Source: Hemibagrus wyckioides (taxonomy: Eukaryota; Chordata; Actinopteri; Siluriformes; Bagridae). From it: a stretch of 64,000 nt of DNA. The notes below the pieces were generated by a model. It saw only the letters and a program-made list of their open reading frames with translations. It was not told the DNA's origin and ran no database searches. Position numbers and translations under genes: made by a program. The first letter of the stretch is position 1; each line of letters starts with the position of its first letter. Location: assembly GCF_019097595.1 (NCBI RefSeq), contig NC_080717.1:16619336-16683335 (forward strand), written 5' to 3'. Below, one piece after another: positions 35,670-63,609 of the stretch.

Positions 35670-35979
35670 TTGTGTTTGTGTGTGTGTGTGTGTGTGTGGT
35701 GTACGCCCGAAAGGTGAGTTGCGTTTGTAAACAGGACGCTACAAAATCATAGCATCTGCAAACACCACAAGCCCATAAACAGAACATATATTTTAAATAC
35801 ATGCCTGAAAGTGCAACTGCATTGTACCCAACTCTTATACCTTCAACACAAATACGAAATATTGGCTTATCTGCCTTATTTACTCTACTCAGAATGAGCG
35901 CGCTTGATTGGACTGGGCTAAACCCACGAGCACATCTCGCGAGGAGTCGCTTCGCAATGACCACTGTGACACTGTAATC
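35061..35979. promoter_or_regulatory. Shared upstream region of fgf20 and micu3
   Basis: 919 bases separate the divergent start codons. The fgf20 side is GC-rich with CpGs and has a TATA-like TTTTAATAC (minus-strand GTATTAAAA) at 35190-35198. The micu3 side is CpG-containing (CTCGCGAGGAGTCGC near 35936, where TCTCGCGA is a known housekeeping promoter motif). Microsatellites (TG)n (about 35437-35480), (TC)n (35633-35662) and (TG)n (35680-35698) lie between. The head-to-head arrangement is the same as in human. Confidence 0.6.
35633..35698. repeat. (TC)n(TG)n microsatellite between fgf20 and micu3
   Basis: A compound dinucleotide repeat; it creates spurious Ser-Leu and Cys-Val frames. Confidence 0.95.
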
Positions 35980-51229
<15,250 letters not shown>

Positions 51230-52947
51230 TTTGGGAAAAGAAAGAAATATATAGCCTTAATCTTACCTTTATAGTTATTTAGTATTTGTAGCTACTCTCA
51301 GTGAAATTAGCGATATTGTCTTCAATAGACAAAAGCAGGCTTGGTAGTATGATTTTGCTTTTGGGAGCTTTAAACAAATGACTAGAGCATAAAAGCATGG
51401 TTCGTTTTGACTGAGGCTTTGCCTAGGCATCAAATAACTCTGTAATATTAATGTGCTGGTCGATTAACAGATACTAGATACTGGCCAGACTCTAGGTCAG
51501 TGAGGAGAACTGGCATAGTGTTATATATTATTATACAGTTAAGATTCATGAAAAAAACTAGTTACTGCCTTTGGATGCTAAAAGTATATGTAGGACGTTA
51601 GCTGTTACATTAGGAATTGCGTAATTTAAATTTTACTATAGCTAGTTGCAAATTAGACTATAAGTTAGACTATAGCTACTGACCTATTTGTAATATTAAT
51701 GTCTTAAATGCTTATTTGATGTCAACTAGTAAAAATTCTTGCTTAGCATATCTTTTTACAGCAATAGCCATAAGACTGAAGACTCACTCAGAGAACCTCT
51801 ATGTGATAAGCCATTGAATCAGATTAAGCAAGTACCTCCAGGAATTATGCCAGTACATTTCCACTGAAACACTTGCAGGGCCCTTTAACTCTAATGAGAG
51901 CAAAATTATTAAACATTTCAATTATACATACAAGCATTTTAAAAAAACAGAAACATTTCGAACTATTTTATAAAGATTTTATAACCTCAGTTTCACCTAT
52001 ACAGGATTCTTCTCGAGGCCTTATGCAGAAATGCAGCATGCCTTCATTAAACAACTAAGGCGAATTCATACTGGGTTTATCACTATATTTTTCTATGTAG
52101 TCTTATATATATATTATGTCAGGACCTGTTAAATTTATATTGAAGTTATTTTCAACTGTTTTCTGAAGTCAACATGTATGATGATGATGTTGATGATGTT
52201 GCATGAAATCATTTTAAAGATCCTTAAAGGTATAATTTCAGATTTTAATACTTAAATAATAGCACATAACCCTGTCTTAATGTATTTTGTATGACAGCCT
52301 AATATGGTCTATGAATCATCATGACCTTAATATCATAAGCTGCTATATCCTTGGAAGCTTATCATTCTATATGTTTGAATAGAATCTGGCTTCAGAAGGC
52401 ATTTCTTATTAGACATCACCTTCTCTGGCCACATTTTCAATCAGGATTATTATCGTTTGGCTATAAACAACATTTAATACCAGGTTATATTTAAATGATC
52501 AGGACCATGCCCTGCTCTCTGTGGAGGTGATGCCTTCATAGTGAGAAGGATGAAATCACAGATATTTTTAAAGTCAATCCAGCAGTGATGTCTGTGTATT
52601 AGTCTTTTGAAAAGACGGCTACTCTGAAAACACAAAAACTGTATCATCAGGAGTAGATATTAGACTGAAGAAATAACCTACACTTTACATTGTGTACGTG
52701 TTTAACTTTTGTTATGTTGTGGTTGCTACATTATCTTTATAAGCTATGCTAATTATTGCCTCTGTATTTTGCTCATTTTAATGTAGGGTACAGCATAACA
52801 GTACATTTTGATTGGATTTATATTTTCCAGATGATTGTCTTACTGCTTTTTTTCTCTGCTATGATTAATATGATTTGTGCTTAAAGTTGACTTGTTTGCT
52901 TGGAAGATTAAATATGAAGGCGAGTTTACAGTAATCCCTTTAATAAA
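51230..52947 (+). other. Presumed micu3 3' UTR
   Basis: AT-rich sequence with no repeats up to AATAAA at 52942-52947, the first well-placed signal. If that signal is used the 3' UTR is about 1.7 kb. Confidence 0.45.
52942..52947 (+). terminator. Candidate micu3 polyadenylation signal AATAAA
   Basis: Canonical hexamer followed within 20 bases by an A-run and T-rich DNA. Confidence 0.45.
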
Positions 52948-53344
52948 GACTGATAAAAAAAAATTTTTTCTTCTTGCTTAAATTTGGAATGAGCCCATGC
53001 TCTGAGTGTTTTCCCATCAAAAATTTCCTAAAAATTTTGCAGCCCTGTAGACTCCCAGACTAGGTGGAAATTGATGCACATATGGAGACAGAACCTGTAA
53101 ATTAGCCAAATTTATGTGATTTAAATCATAATTATCTAGCGACAGTCTACTTTCTATTCATTAGCACACTTTCACTAACACTTGTCGGGAGGTTGCATGA
53201 TGTATAGATGCAAGTGCAGTTGTATTAAAAAAGAGCAAAGCAGACAACCCAAAGTTAAAAGCAGACAGGGTCAGACTATAAGCAACCAGAATACACTAGG
53301 CAAGGACAAACTCAAAGTTGTTGTTGTTGATGTTTTTGTTGTTG

Positions 53345-53462
53345 TCCTTCACTGCTGCTCCCTGTTTGGATCATCCAATCTGCATATTGTGATTTTGGCA
53401 CAGGTTTTTCATCAGATGCCCTTCGTGACGCAACCCTCCCATTTGATCTGGGCTTGAGAGTT
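53345..53462 (+). mobile_element. SINE-like retroposon fragment
   Basis: Contains GGCACAGGTTTTTCATCAGA and TGCCCTTCGTGACGCAACCC, a variant of the conserved core found in many fish retroposons (GGATGCCCTTCCTGACGCAACCC). Only the core part is left. Confidence 0.6.
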
Positions 53463-53652
53463 AACCCCTCAAAGTATACAGTCAAAATTTCAATCCAGAA
53501 TGTCAATCAAAAGTAAAGGCTCAGAATCAACAATGGAAAGATAAAGGAGTGAGATTTCAGGAGTGAGGTTAATCAAAGGACTTATTGTGACTAATTTATA
53601 ATATTATAATTATAATTTATGTTATGTAATTCATATATTCATTAATGATTGA

Positions 53653-53656
<4 letters not shown>

Positions 53657-53709
<53 letters not shown>

Positions 53710-53725
53710 TGTTATTATTATTATT
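53657..53725. repeat. (AAT)n/(ATT)n microsatellite
   Basis: A trinucleotide run that switches strand sense at about 53710. Confidence 0.95.
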
Positions 53726-54365
53726 GTTTTATTTATTTTTTGTTTGTTTCTTTCTTTATATTCCAATTATGAATAATTTTTTAATAAAATGCTGGAAATG
53801 TCATGTTATTCTTGAAAATTTAAAAAACACTTAATGAGCCCAGCTGTATGTAACCTGTTGGCACTTCAGCAGCATTGGTGTATTTACTTTCCAACAACTG
53901 CTAAGCCACATAATCTTCGCTAGACACTCACCACATTGCTAACATACTTTGTGTGAGCCTCTAACTGTCTAACTGCTCAGATCAGCTTACTTAACAAGAC
54001 AGAGCTTAATAAGAAACTCTTACATAGCGTTCAGGTAGCTGCTCAAAATACCTCACAATAACTTTTTGTTCCTCTCTTCTATACATGCAGCTACATATTT
54101 ACATAAAATAAGACAATATGTAAAATGAGAATAATTCACAGAAATTAGAATAATTCATTATTTTGTAATATGAGTATACAGTATAGTTTGGTATAAATTT
54201 GAATTATGACAAGCACTGAGAAATACAAACATGTCTCTTACAAAATATTAGCCATTGCACTGGACAATTTCATTAAAGGTGGCTTTGTTTTTTTAGATCC
54301 ATATATTTTAGTCTTACATAGCAGTACACATAAAATTTACAAACTGTGTTATCATCAAGACTGGA
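53726..54365. other. Intergenic, AT-rich
   Basis: No gene or recognised element. Confidence 0.5.
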
Positions 54366-54690
54366 TAAAGGGAAAGTGTGGAACGGTGGGTAACATTATC
54401 ACCTCACACATCCAGGGTCCTGAATATGATCTGCTTATATTCTGTGTATGCTCAGAATCTGTCAGTGTGGAGTTTTGCATGCTCTCCATGTATCCTCTTG
54501 GATTTCTTCCAGATTCCCTAGTTTTCCAAAACATCCCAGTAGGTGGACTGGCTATTCTAAATTGGCTCTAGCTGTAAACAAGTGTGCAGATGGGTGTGTG
54601 TAATGTCCTGTGATAGGTATGTGTATCCCTGACTTGTGTTAGGTGTTTCCAGGACAGGTTCCAGATCTACTGTGGCTAAGAGCAGCACAG
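54366..54690 (+). mobile_element. Short retroposon, common teleost family
   Basis: Follows a widespread fish repeat with the blocks GTGGGTAACATTATCACCTC, AGTGTGGAGTTTTGCATGCT, CAGTAGGTGGACTGGCTATT and GTGTTTCCAGGACAGGTTCC in the expected order. Diverged by perhaps a fifth of positions from the remembered consensus. Confidence 0.7.
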
Positions 54691-55860
54691 TATTTTCTAA
54701 CTGGTTGTATGGTGAGTCCAGATGCCTTCATGTTTCCCTGGTGAAAACTTACAATATTACATTTGTGTGTGGCACAGACTGTCAATATGTTGCCTATTCT
54801 GCAACAAAGAGCTGCAGCTTCTTTTGGCTAAGCAGTTCTTCCAATCTGCATCTACTGACTGATCTGCAAGGAGTTGACTGACTCCTGGTGGTGGACACTT
54901 GGGCCAAGATATCAGGCAGCTCTCAAGACACTTAGCTTATAAATGTGATCAGGTGTGGTTGATAGAAAAACTTATGTGCAACTCAGCTCTGCAGAAAACA
55001 CCTTGGGCCTGCTGCTTAGATAGGATGGTAAAGGTTATAGACATATTTCCATTGTGCCTTGCTTGGGGGTTCTCAAGCTCCATCAAAGTTGCCACTCTGT
55101 CCCAAGACTTTTGTTCCCCATAGAACAGATATGCTATAGGAAAGTTACACCCCACAACATCAGTTTCCAACCTGAGAAGGATGGACCAATCCCTGAAATC
55201 TCTCCTGAAGATGTAGGCTGGCACATGCAGTAAAGGAGCCTGTTGAGGATGCTTAGTGATCCCACTGGGTTTCCTAGAAATGTGAGCAATCCAAAAGTGG
55301 GTCATTAGCCTGCAGATGGACCCCAAACACCAAAAAACTGAAATGTGTCCTGGTTTCAGTAAAAGGAGCCCAAGAATGGACTAATTGGAGACGTAGAGCA
55401 CTCCTACTAGTTGGATTGGGTACGCAGCCCTACCGGAGACGGATAACCCCCTCTCCCTCTGCCCTAGTGTAAAATCATACCACATAATGAGTTCATGATT
55501 ATTTAGGGCTATATCTGTTTAATACCACTGTTTTTATTAGACTTATTATTTGTTAGTAACAAATAGTCACTTTTAAATGTATTTTTATATATTGAAATAG
55601 AATAAATGATTATAAAGTGAATCAAACAAATAAATGACAAAAACTAAGAAGATTAGATACTGGTGAAGACAAAGTTAGTGTGTGTGTGTGTGTGTCTTTA
55701 AAAAATTGATTACTACAGTCTTGGGCTTGGACCTATGACTTTATGTTCTTGTCTCCATTTGACCCTTAGTACTTTGAGAGAAAAAAGTGTTGAGTATTTA
55801 ATTTGTGTGCACAACAATGTCCGAAACTGAATATCAGAGTATTAAACAGTGGGTAAACAC
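54691..55860. other. Intergenic, possibly old repeat, upstream of zdhhc2
   Basis: 54700-55450 looks like a mosaic of old repeat (GGTGGTGGACACTTGGGCCA, GATATCAGGCAGCTCTCAAG) but no family was identified. A (GT)n run lies at 55676-55695. Confidence 0.4.
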
Positions 55861-56135
55861 ACGCTGTGTACTCTTTAATACAGTAGTACGTGATTTTGGC
55901 CGTAGTCTTGTCTGCGCCTAATGGGCGTCATGGTAACTTGGCGAGAAGGAGGCGGGGCCGTTATTGCTCGCCGTGCGCGTACACACACACACACACACAG
56001 GACGAAATGACTGTGCGCGGGGCTGGAGGAAGCGGGCGCATGTCCGCTATTTACGAACACCCACTGTCCTGACGGATCGAAAGAGCTCGGCGTTTTGGGT
56101 TTTGGCATGTTTGGGTCAGCGAGCGGAGCTGAAAC
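55861..56135 (+). promoter_or_regulatory. CpG-rich promoter of zdhhc2
   Basis: CpG-dense, with a GC box (GGCGGGGC, 55951-55958), a Y-box/RFX-like GTCATGGTAAC (about 55928) and an (AC)n run at 55979-56000, immediately before the start codon. A TATA box is absent, which suits a housekeeping gene. Confidence 0.55.
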
Positions 56136-59100
56136 ATGGCGCCGTCGGGCTCGCGCAGCGCCAAGCGGAAGTGTCAGCGAGTAGTGCACTGGATCCCCGT
56201 GCTGTTCGTGTGCGCGCTCGTGGCGTGGTCCTACTACGCGTATGTGGTACAGCTCTGCGTAGGTAAGGGCGGATAGCCCGAGATCTCTGTGAACCTGAAC
56301 CGTGTCAGGAGACTCGTGTTTTGTGCTTTGCATGTTTTTATCTAAATCTGGCATTGCTTTCATGAACGAGAAACCTAAACACGTTGGTGCAAGTGCATTT
56401 ACTTGAAGGTTAGTCGTTGGGACATTGAGATGTTAATATACTCATGGGGAAAAAATAGCCAAGAGCTTGCATGTGATTATGAAGATGTCAGGGAGGTAAA
56501 GCACTAAAACAGTCACACTGCTACAAAGGAGACAAGTTGCTGTTTAACATTGTTTAAAAGAGAATTTAATTTAATTTGCAATCCCATGTGTAGTTATTAT
56601 TATTACATGTTTGTGGGGTTTTTTTGTATTTAAATAAAATATAATGCTTTCTAAGTTGCCAAGTGTCAACCTATTGGCCTTTCTATTTGTTTACTCAATT
56701 GATATTGTGTCAGAGATGTCACAAGTTCATCACCGTGGACAGCCAGATAAATGAGGACAGTGTAGGCTTTGTTCTGCATTGTGTTCTAAAGATACAGAAC
56801 AGTTGGCTTCATGCACTTTGTTTCAATATGAAAAGCAAGGGAAATGGCCCTGGCTAAAATGCAGTGAAGCCAAAGGTTAGTTTTTTATGAGGTATATTGG
56901 AGGCTGAGAGCATACTCCCAACTGCTGATGCTCCTGCTGAGTGAGACCAGCATTTATGCTGAACCGCAAGCAGACGGTCTATATAGACAGCATCGTTTCA
57001 GTTGGCACTCAGACTCACTGTGGCCTAAGGACAGGATAAATAAAATAAGCAAAGATGTAATAAAATCATCAGCCTACAGAGGAGTATTACATTAGAGCTA
57101 GTACATCATCCAGAAGGGTGCTTTGGGATGTTTTACCAGTTGAATTTAAGATTAGACTAAAGCCTGTTAACTCGCTTTAATGTCTACCAGCCAGTAGGTT
57201 CCACCATAATTTACTACTAATAAAAAAGCTTTTCTTTTTTCTTTTTTTTTTGGTGATAAACTTCTCTGTGAGTGTTACTATCAAGCAGAAGGTAGAGGCT
57301 GACTCATCCATGAGGCAGCATGTGGCCTACAACAGATACAACAGAACTTTTTATGAGTGTCTGATCAGCTGATTAAATGCCCCAAAGCTAATCCCATTAC
57401 CTAGCTGCTACAGAGAACTAATCTCCTGCTTGACCTGTTTTATTTTTTGGTCATACTCTCAGTTGTAGCATGCCGTGTCCTTGCCCCACAAGGTGTGACA
57501 TTGGGTCAAATAGATTGTTTGATTTTTTTTTGTTTTGTTTTTATCCACATGATTTTTGCTCCTGTTGTAGTCAGTTTTTCATTTCGCTGTGTGTTTCATA
57601 TAGTTCATTTTTTGAAGCTGTTAGTTTTATGTAAGGTGCTGGATGATATGATGATATGCAAGAGATACAGGAAAAAAATGTTAGTATTCTCTATGGAAAA
57701 ATGCAAGATTATTTTATTAAAGAACACAATAAGGTAATAAGTGAAGTTGTATTTCTGTTTATCATAACCAAATATTTGGCTTTACAGAGAGAATACCAAC
57801 CACAATGAATCAGAAAAGGACCAGAAAAGCAAAACATGCATATGAGAAATGGGCTGCAGCAATGGATGTGAAATAATAAACTTAAAATAGCACGGATGGA
57901 TCAGTCTGTGGACATCCAAAACCTTGTATATGTATCATCAGTCATCTCATCTCTCTTTCCTTGTCCTTCACCCCACACTCAGTTCTCTGTACCTCTATCT
58001 CACCCCCACACTCTCTCAGCTTTGTCTCCTTCTCACACCCCCACACTCTTTAATTCGTTTAATTGAATGAATTAAAATTCATTAAAACTATGGTGCTCGA
58101 GCACAATTAATGGACACATGACTGATTCTGAACACTTTAATCAAAAACCTCTCTCTCAAAGAAGTAAAAATTCTCATATGATATTTGTAGAAATATTTTT
58201 TTCTTTAATCTAGTCTGTTAATTTCTAATGCATACTTGCATTCCCAGTGTATGGGTGCAAACTGAAATTATACAGGCATCCCAACCATGATATAGTCTAA
58301 ATATAAACATGTGTTACCAAAAGAAAACAGCTTATTTTTTTTAGCTCTCACGAAGAGGAGAGCGAGTCACTCGGTTGTGTGCAGTTGTTATAAACCAAGA
58401 CGGCTGAAAGTGTCCCCAGTTTTCATACTGATATTTAAAAATGCACTGCTTGATTACATTAGTGATTAAATTCTCGGAAATGACATGTAATGTGCTAACT
58501 ACATGTGAAATAACAAACAACATTAGCAGCTTTTTTGTTTAACACATCAGTTCGGGGTATTAATCTGGATATTCTCATGTGCTCTGCTGTTGTACAAAGT
58601 GAGCAGAAAATGGGAGCGTGCTAATATTAGGAGCTTCTCAGACAGAGGGACAGACAGACAGTCAGACATGCAAACTGACTACTAATCCAGCAGTTTGTCA
58701 GCTTCCTTACAATTACAGTTATTAGCTAGCTCATGGTGTAATTAGTGTTCAAGCATTTATAGGAAAGGAGAATGTTTTGCCAGTACCATTCAGCTTTTTT
58801 CTCTTTTGCTCTGTATTCATGCCACTGGCAAATTACTAAAAATGCCAATTCATTTTTGTAGAATGGATTTTTAAAAAATGTTATTTTTTGTTTTTTAGAT
58901 AGGACAAAATATATTTGTAAACCGGGGCATAGTTTCGGCATATCATCTGTGTATGGGAAACACTCCAATATAATGGATATATACTTTATCTTATAACAGG
59001 AAAGAATATTTATATCTTTCAGATGGACAAGAAGTCACAATAAAGGTCAACAGGACAGAATAAAATTAATTATATGCCGTCCCCCCTGGAAGAATTGGAA

Positions 59101-62100
59101 CGACAAGGGCAATTCTCTTCTTTTTGCTATACACTAAAGACATTTAGGTTTGAGGTCAATAGATCAGAACTGATTGCAGCACTGATGATCAGAAGAAATG
59201 CAGAGTAACAATTTCATTGTACAGAGTGACTGCATGTTTTACTCTTAAATCTTTTGCAAGTGCTATGGGACACAAGTTGCAGGACTAAATGATTCAATTC
59301 CATTATTATATTCTGTGTTAAGAGAAACAACCAATGCCAACATCTAACAGCTCTTGGGGTCTGTAGGGTTGATGTTGTATTTATTCTATTAGAAACCTCC
59401 ACTGTTTTTAGGCTATATCTTGCACCATGTTATAAGAAATATGACTTATTACCTTATCATCAACTTGACACAAGTAAACACAATTTCCCATTGGGATGAA
59501 TAAAGTATCTCTCTGTTTATCTGTCTGTCTGTCTGTAAAGAAAAGGCCTGTGTGTGAGTGTGCGTTATACATGAAGCGTGATCAGCAGCTCTCTGCCATG
59601 TTATTTAGGTTCCAGCATCAGCAACTGCTGCAGCTGTACAGCATCTGCTGCTGTTTTCAGATATTCTGCATATACACTGTCATGCTGTTCAATTTCATAT
59701 TTAGGTCAAGTCTTTGAATTTTCTCCACAGAGCTTCTACAGTGAATCTTGTGTTGCTTTAATTAAGGTGCATGATGTTTCTTTCTAGTTCTGGATTTTAC
59801 TAATGGATTCTTGTACATTACTGTTAAACCAGAGGGTATGTAAAGAGGACTACAAGATAAACAAGCTACGTAAACTGCAGGAATACAAGCTATCCTAGAA
59901 TGTTTTTAGGGCTAGAGCTAGGCACCATCAGCTGAAGCTCTTACAATAAGGTTTAATTAAACCATATTTTGGGTCTAACCTTTTTTTTGTTTTCCATTCT
60001 TTACACAGAAACGATTGAAAACATGGGAGAGAAAGGTAAGCCTGCTTTTTTTATAATAATGAATATATATTTCAAATAGGTTTTATTGGGAAAAATAAGG
60101 AAATTAGAATGGAAAATCGGCCTGTTAAGCGCTGGAACACTTGACAAAATAGAGATTATGTTAAAAACAGTTTGGTGATACCGATTTGCTATGGATAATG
60201 CAAAATAAAAAAAATTAAACTTTTTATTGACTCATACAGTATCTACACTTGTTCTACACTGTTCATCAGACTTTTAACTGTTGGGTTGCCAGTTCTCATA
60301 TACTCACATACCTCATATACTGGTAATTTAAGACAATATAAATGTGTCAAATTGCTTGATGTTTACATAAGTATGTTTAATCAACTGACAGGTCAATATG
60401 AATGATTTATGTTTTTCAGTAGTTTACCTCATGGCATACCATGTCTCCTTCATCATGTTTGTATGGTCATACTGGCAAACCATCTTCACCAAACCAATGA
60501 ACCCACTCAAAGAGGTATGCAGTGTTTTTTTCAGTACTGATGATATTATTCAAGTAGCTACTGTATGTGCAGTAGATTGACCACCAAAAATAATATATTT
60601 TATTTAGTGTCACTATTGTATCAGTAATGTTTCATATAAACGCTATAATAATACTTCACATGCCTCATGATACAGAAACCATACAATGTCCAAGGGTGCA
60701 TCTCACTCAGCTCTCTAGTTCACTAGTCAGGGCACTGTTCAGGGACTTGGCCATTTTAAAGGCTGTATCAATCACAAAACATACACAAAACATATATTGC
60801 CTAGATAATGAACAAACTCTCAGCCAGCTTTGTCTACAAATGTTAGTATCTCGTTATCGTTGTTGTAATGTAAGTTTACTTAAATTAGTGATTTGTAACT
60901 TTATTTGACTTTCTGTATATTTGTTTGAGTCTAACAACCTTTAAGTGTGGTAAATGTTTGTTTCTTGTTTAAGGAATGCTTTTTAAAAGTTTTCTAGCTA
61001 GCCTACAATCTTGCTTGAGGTATTATGACAGAAATATAGTTTTTACAGAGGAAATAAAAAAGTGAGCCAGAATCCTTACCATATACTGATTCACAACCTT
61101 GGGAGCTGATTGAGACGCACCCCAAGTGTGTGTCTGTGTCTGTAATGTGCGGTGTTTAAATTATAAAATAATATTTCATCCAATTTGACAGCAGAATCAC
61201 CGTGTGACAGTGTAGACCACACTATTACTTGTCGAGTAAAAATAGAAATCAGAGCATTGTGTTTTTGTCTGGTCTGCTCAGTTCCACCTGTCACACACTG
61301 ACAAAGAACTGCTGAAGCAGGAGGATCGCTCTGAATCTCAACAAGAGATTCTGAGAAGAATAGCCAAGGATTTACCCATATCCACTCGCACAACGTCTGG
61401 AGGTGAGCTGTCACTGCAAGACTTTCTTACTGCCAGGTGAACTGTGACCAAGAAATATTCTACAGATGCAGGCCACATAACAATGAGTGCACATTGCTTT
61501 TTTTTTTCCAGTCAGTCTTTAGCAAATAAGCTTTATTCATTCTGTAGAAAAATTATCTCCATAGCTATTCGCTACTGTGATCGGTGCCATCTGGTGAAAC
61601 CTGACCGATGTCATCACTGCTCAGTCTGTGATAAGTATGAGTTTCTTTGATATAAAAAAAAAAAAGACTTGAAATTTAGGAAGAATGTATCCTGTTGGTG
61701 TGTCCTTTCAAAATGTAATACTGTTTCCCAGGTGCGTCTTGAAGATGGATCACCACTGTCCATGGTATGCCGTAAGTTAGAATGTTAAACACAGAGGAAG
61801 TGCAAAAAATACTTTGAAGAGAAATATTTAAACAATGTCACATAAGCAAGTATGTGAATGAGAGTGTGATTTTGCTTTTATACAACAGTTTTATGAACAA
61901 GAAATTAGTATTGTGTAATTGCCATTTCGGATGCAGTGTTACCGAAATCATTTTTGCTCCACAAGTGTGAAGATATCCAGAAGAAGTCACATTCCCTTAG
62001 CACATCATATCACATCAGCTAGCTGACTAGCTAGGTTGACTTCTTGTTCATTCCCGTTGAAGTTGCTTTGGGTAAAATTGGCATCACTTCATACTTTTTA

Positions 62101-63333
62101 TCTTTATCTACTAAGCTTTCTTATTTTAAGACAAAAGTTATATTTTTGAATAGTTTCATTTGCCATGTCTGCTGAGGCCGTTAACACTACTGTAGTAGCC
62201 ATGTGGAAGTTTACCTGGCATTAGTGGAACTGTTGTATAAAAAGTGAAAAAGCTCTGGCCAATTAAGAATGATATGCATTCAAAATATTATGGATGATTT
62301 AAATATCAAAAGATTTAAGAAGATTTATTAACATATGAATTGCTTGTTATTTTGCTTTATTTATGAATAAAGATTATGAACAGCTTCATATGCTGCAACA
62401 AAACAGATAATTTTGATCACTTTTTTACAATGACATTGTTTTTTTGTGTGCGTGCGCGTTCAATAATAGAAAATGATTTCTTCTTACAGGGTGAACAACT
62501 GCGTGGGCTTTTCAAACTACAAGTTTTTCACACTTTTTCTTGCATACTCGTTGCTCTACTGCCTGTTTATCACTGCGACAGACCTGCAGTACTTCATTCA
62601 GTTTTGGACTGTAAGTATACGTGTATAAGTATTTCTTCTTCATGATGTGATTCAGTTCAGTTCAGTTAAGCTCAAAACAATTCTGATGCTGTTCATATTA
62701 AAAAAATCTCTTAAAGCAAATGATGGTGTTCAAATCTTATACAGAATGCATGCAGAGAAGGTCTTTTACTATTCGCTCTTAACTCCAGTATTTTGGAAAA
62801 GTGGTGTTCAGAACACCTTGCATTGTCTTAGTGTTAATGATGCTTGTTTTTATCTTCCTGCATTTGTATTTTCCTGGAAGGTGGACGGTAAAACACATGA
62901 ACGACTTAAACAATACTGGGTAGGAGTTACTGGGTCGAACAGTCAATGACTGATTGAGCTTCTGATAAGCTCCTGTAGTGGCTTTAGCTGCAGACCCTTT
63001 AGAGAAGTGTAGAGTCACTACTGTAGTAATTGTTAGTCAATATGGACCGCTGTGTTAACTGTTGAAATAGGAATTTGGTGTGTTTAGTTTTGTTGCTCAA
63101 TCTTAGTTTCCATAAGCTTTTACTCCTTTTTGCTAAATCCATAAGTTGTGGTTTGTGCTGTGATTGAGATTCCTTTTTAGGGTTTCATGTCTTTTCTCAG
63201 AACGGCCTGCCAGATACTCAAGCCAAGTTCCATATCATGTTCCTGTTCTTTGCCGCCTCCATGTTCTCAGTTAGCCTGGCTTCTCTGTTTGCTTATCACT
63301 GCTGGCTAATTTGCAAAAATAGATCCACCTTGG
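56136..63333 (+). CDS. zdhhc2: Palmitoyltransferase ZDHHC2 (first 8 coding exons; 3' part outside the window)
   Basis: Coding exons in view are 56136-56262, 60009-60035, 60420-60514, 61282-61402, 61565-61634, 61732-61764, 62490-62610 and 63201-63333, all in frame, giving 242 residues plus one base. ZDHHC2 is a four-pass membrane enzyme of the plasma membrane and recycling endosomes that S-palmitoylates proteins such as PSD-95, SNAP-23 and CKAP4. TM1 is near [22 protein letters not shown]2 near [16 protein letters not shown]3 near [18 protein letters not shown] and TM4 near [18 protein letters not shown]. The Cys-rich domain reads [20 protein letters not shown], then [20 protein letters not shown]. 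The DHHC tetrad is residues 153-156, with catalytic Cys156 at the same position as in human. The start matches human MAPSG. Exon 2 is only 27 bases. The remaining exons (C-terminal tail with trafficking signals) lie to the right. Confidence 0.95.
56263..60008. other. zdhhc2 intron 1
   Basis: 3.7 kb. Mostly AT-rich; a LINE/SINE 3' tail is seen at about 59482-59540. No nested gene recognised. Confidence 0.55.
59482..59540 (+). mobile_element. LINE-type 3' tail
   Basis: TTTCCCATTGGGATGAATAA followed by AGTATCTCTCTGTTTATCTG and (TCTG)n is the usual 3' end of a common fish LINE/SINE group. Only the tail is recognised. Confidence 0.5.
60515..61281. other. zdhhc2 intron 3
   Basis: 0.77 kb. No recognised element; the open frame 60627-60908 has no similarity. 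Confidence 0.5.
61765..62489. other. zdhhc2 intron 6
   Basis: 0.72 kb, nothing recognised. Confidence 0.5.
62611..63200. other. zdhhc2 intron 7
   Basis: 0.59 kb, nothing recognised. Confidence 0.5.
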
Positions 63334-63609
63334 GTAAGTGACTTGACCTTAAACTTCAAATCATCAAATGTTTTTCTCAAATAGCTGTTGATGACCTTGA
63401 AATCTTTTGAGAATTGATTGCTTTCCTATCTGCTGAAATCTACTTACATGTGCTGTTTATCGGGTGTTATTGTTTAATTTTACTGATATGCAAAGACTAA
63501 ATAGGTTATAATAGTCATTTTAGAAGCATTTACACTCTAAAACAAATAATAGAATCTTTATCTATATATCTTTATATCTATTTAATAGAATAATCTTTAA
63601 TAGAATATA

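Noticed and set aside
35908..35979. Upstream in-frame ATG for micu3
   Set aside because: The added 24 residues resemble neither the family nor a targeting sequence; the ATG at 35980 gives the expected MAAAARR start. RNA data could change this.
55875..56363. 162-codon minus-strand frame over zdhhc2 exon 1
   Set aside because: Antisense shadow in CpG-rich DNA, where stop codons are scarce.
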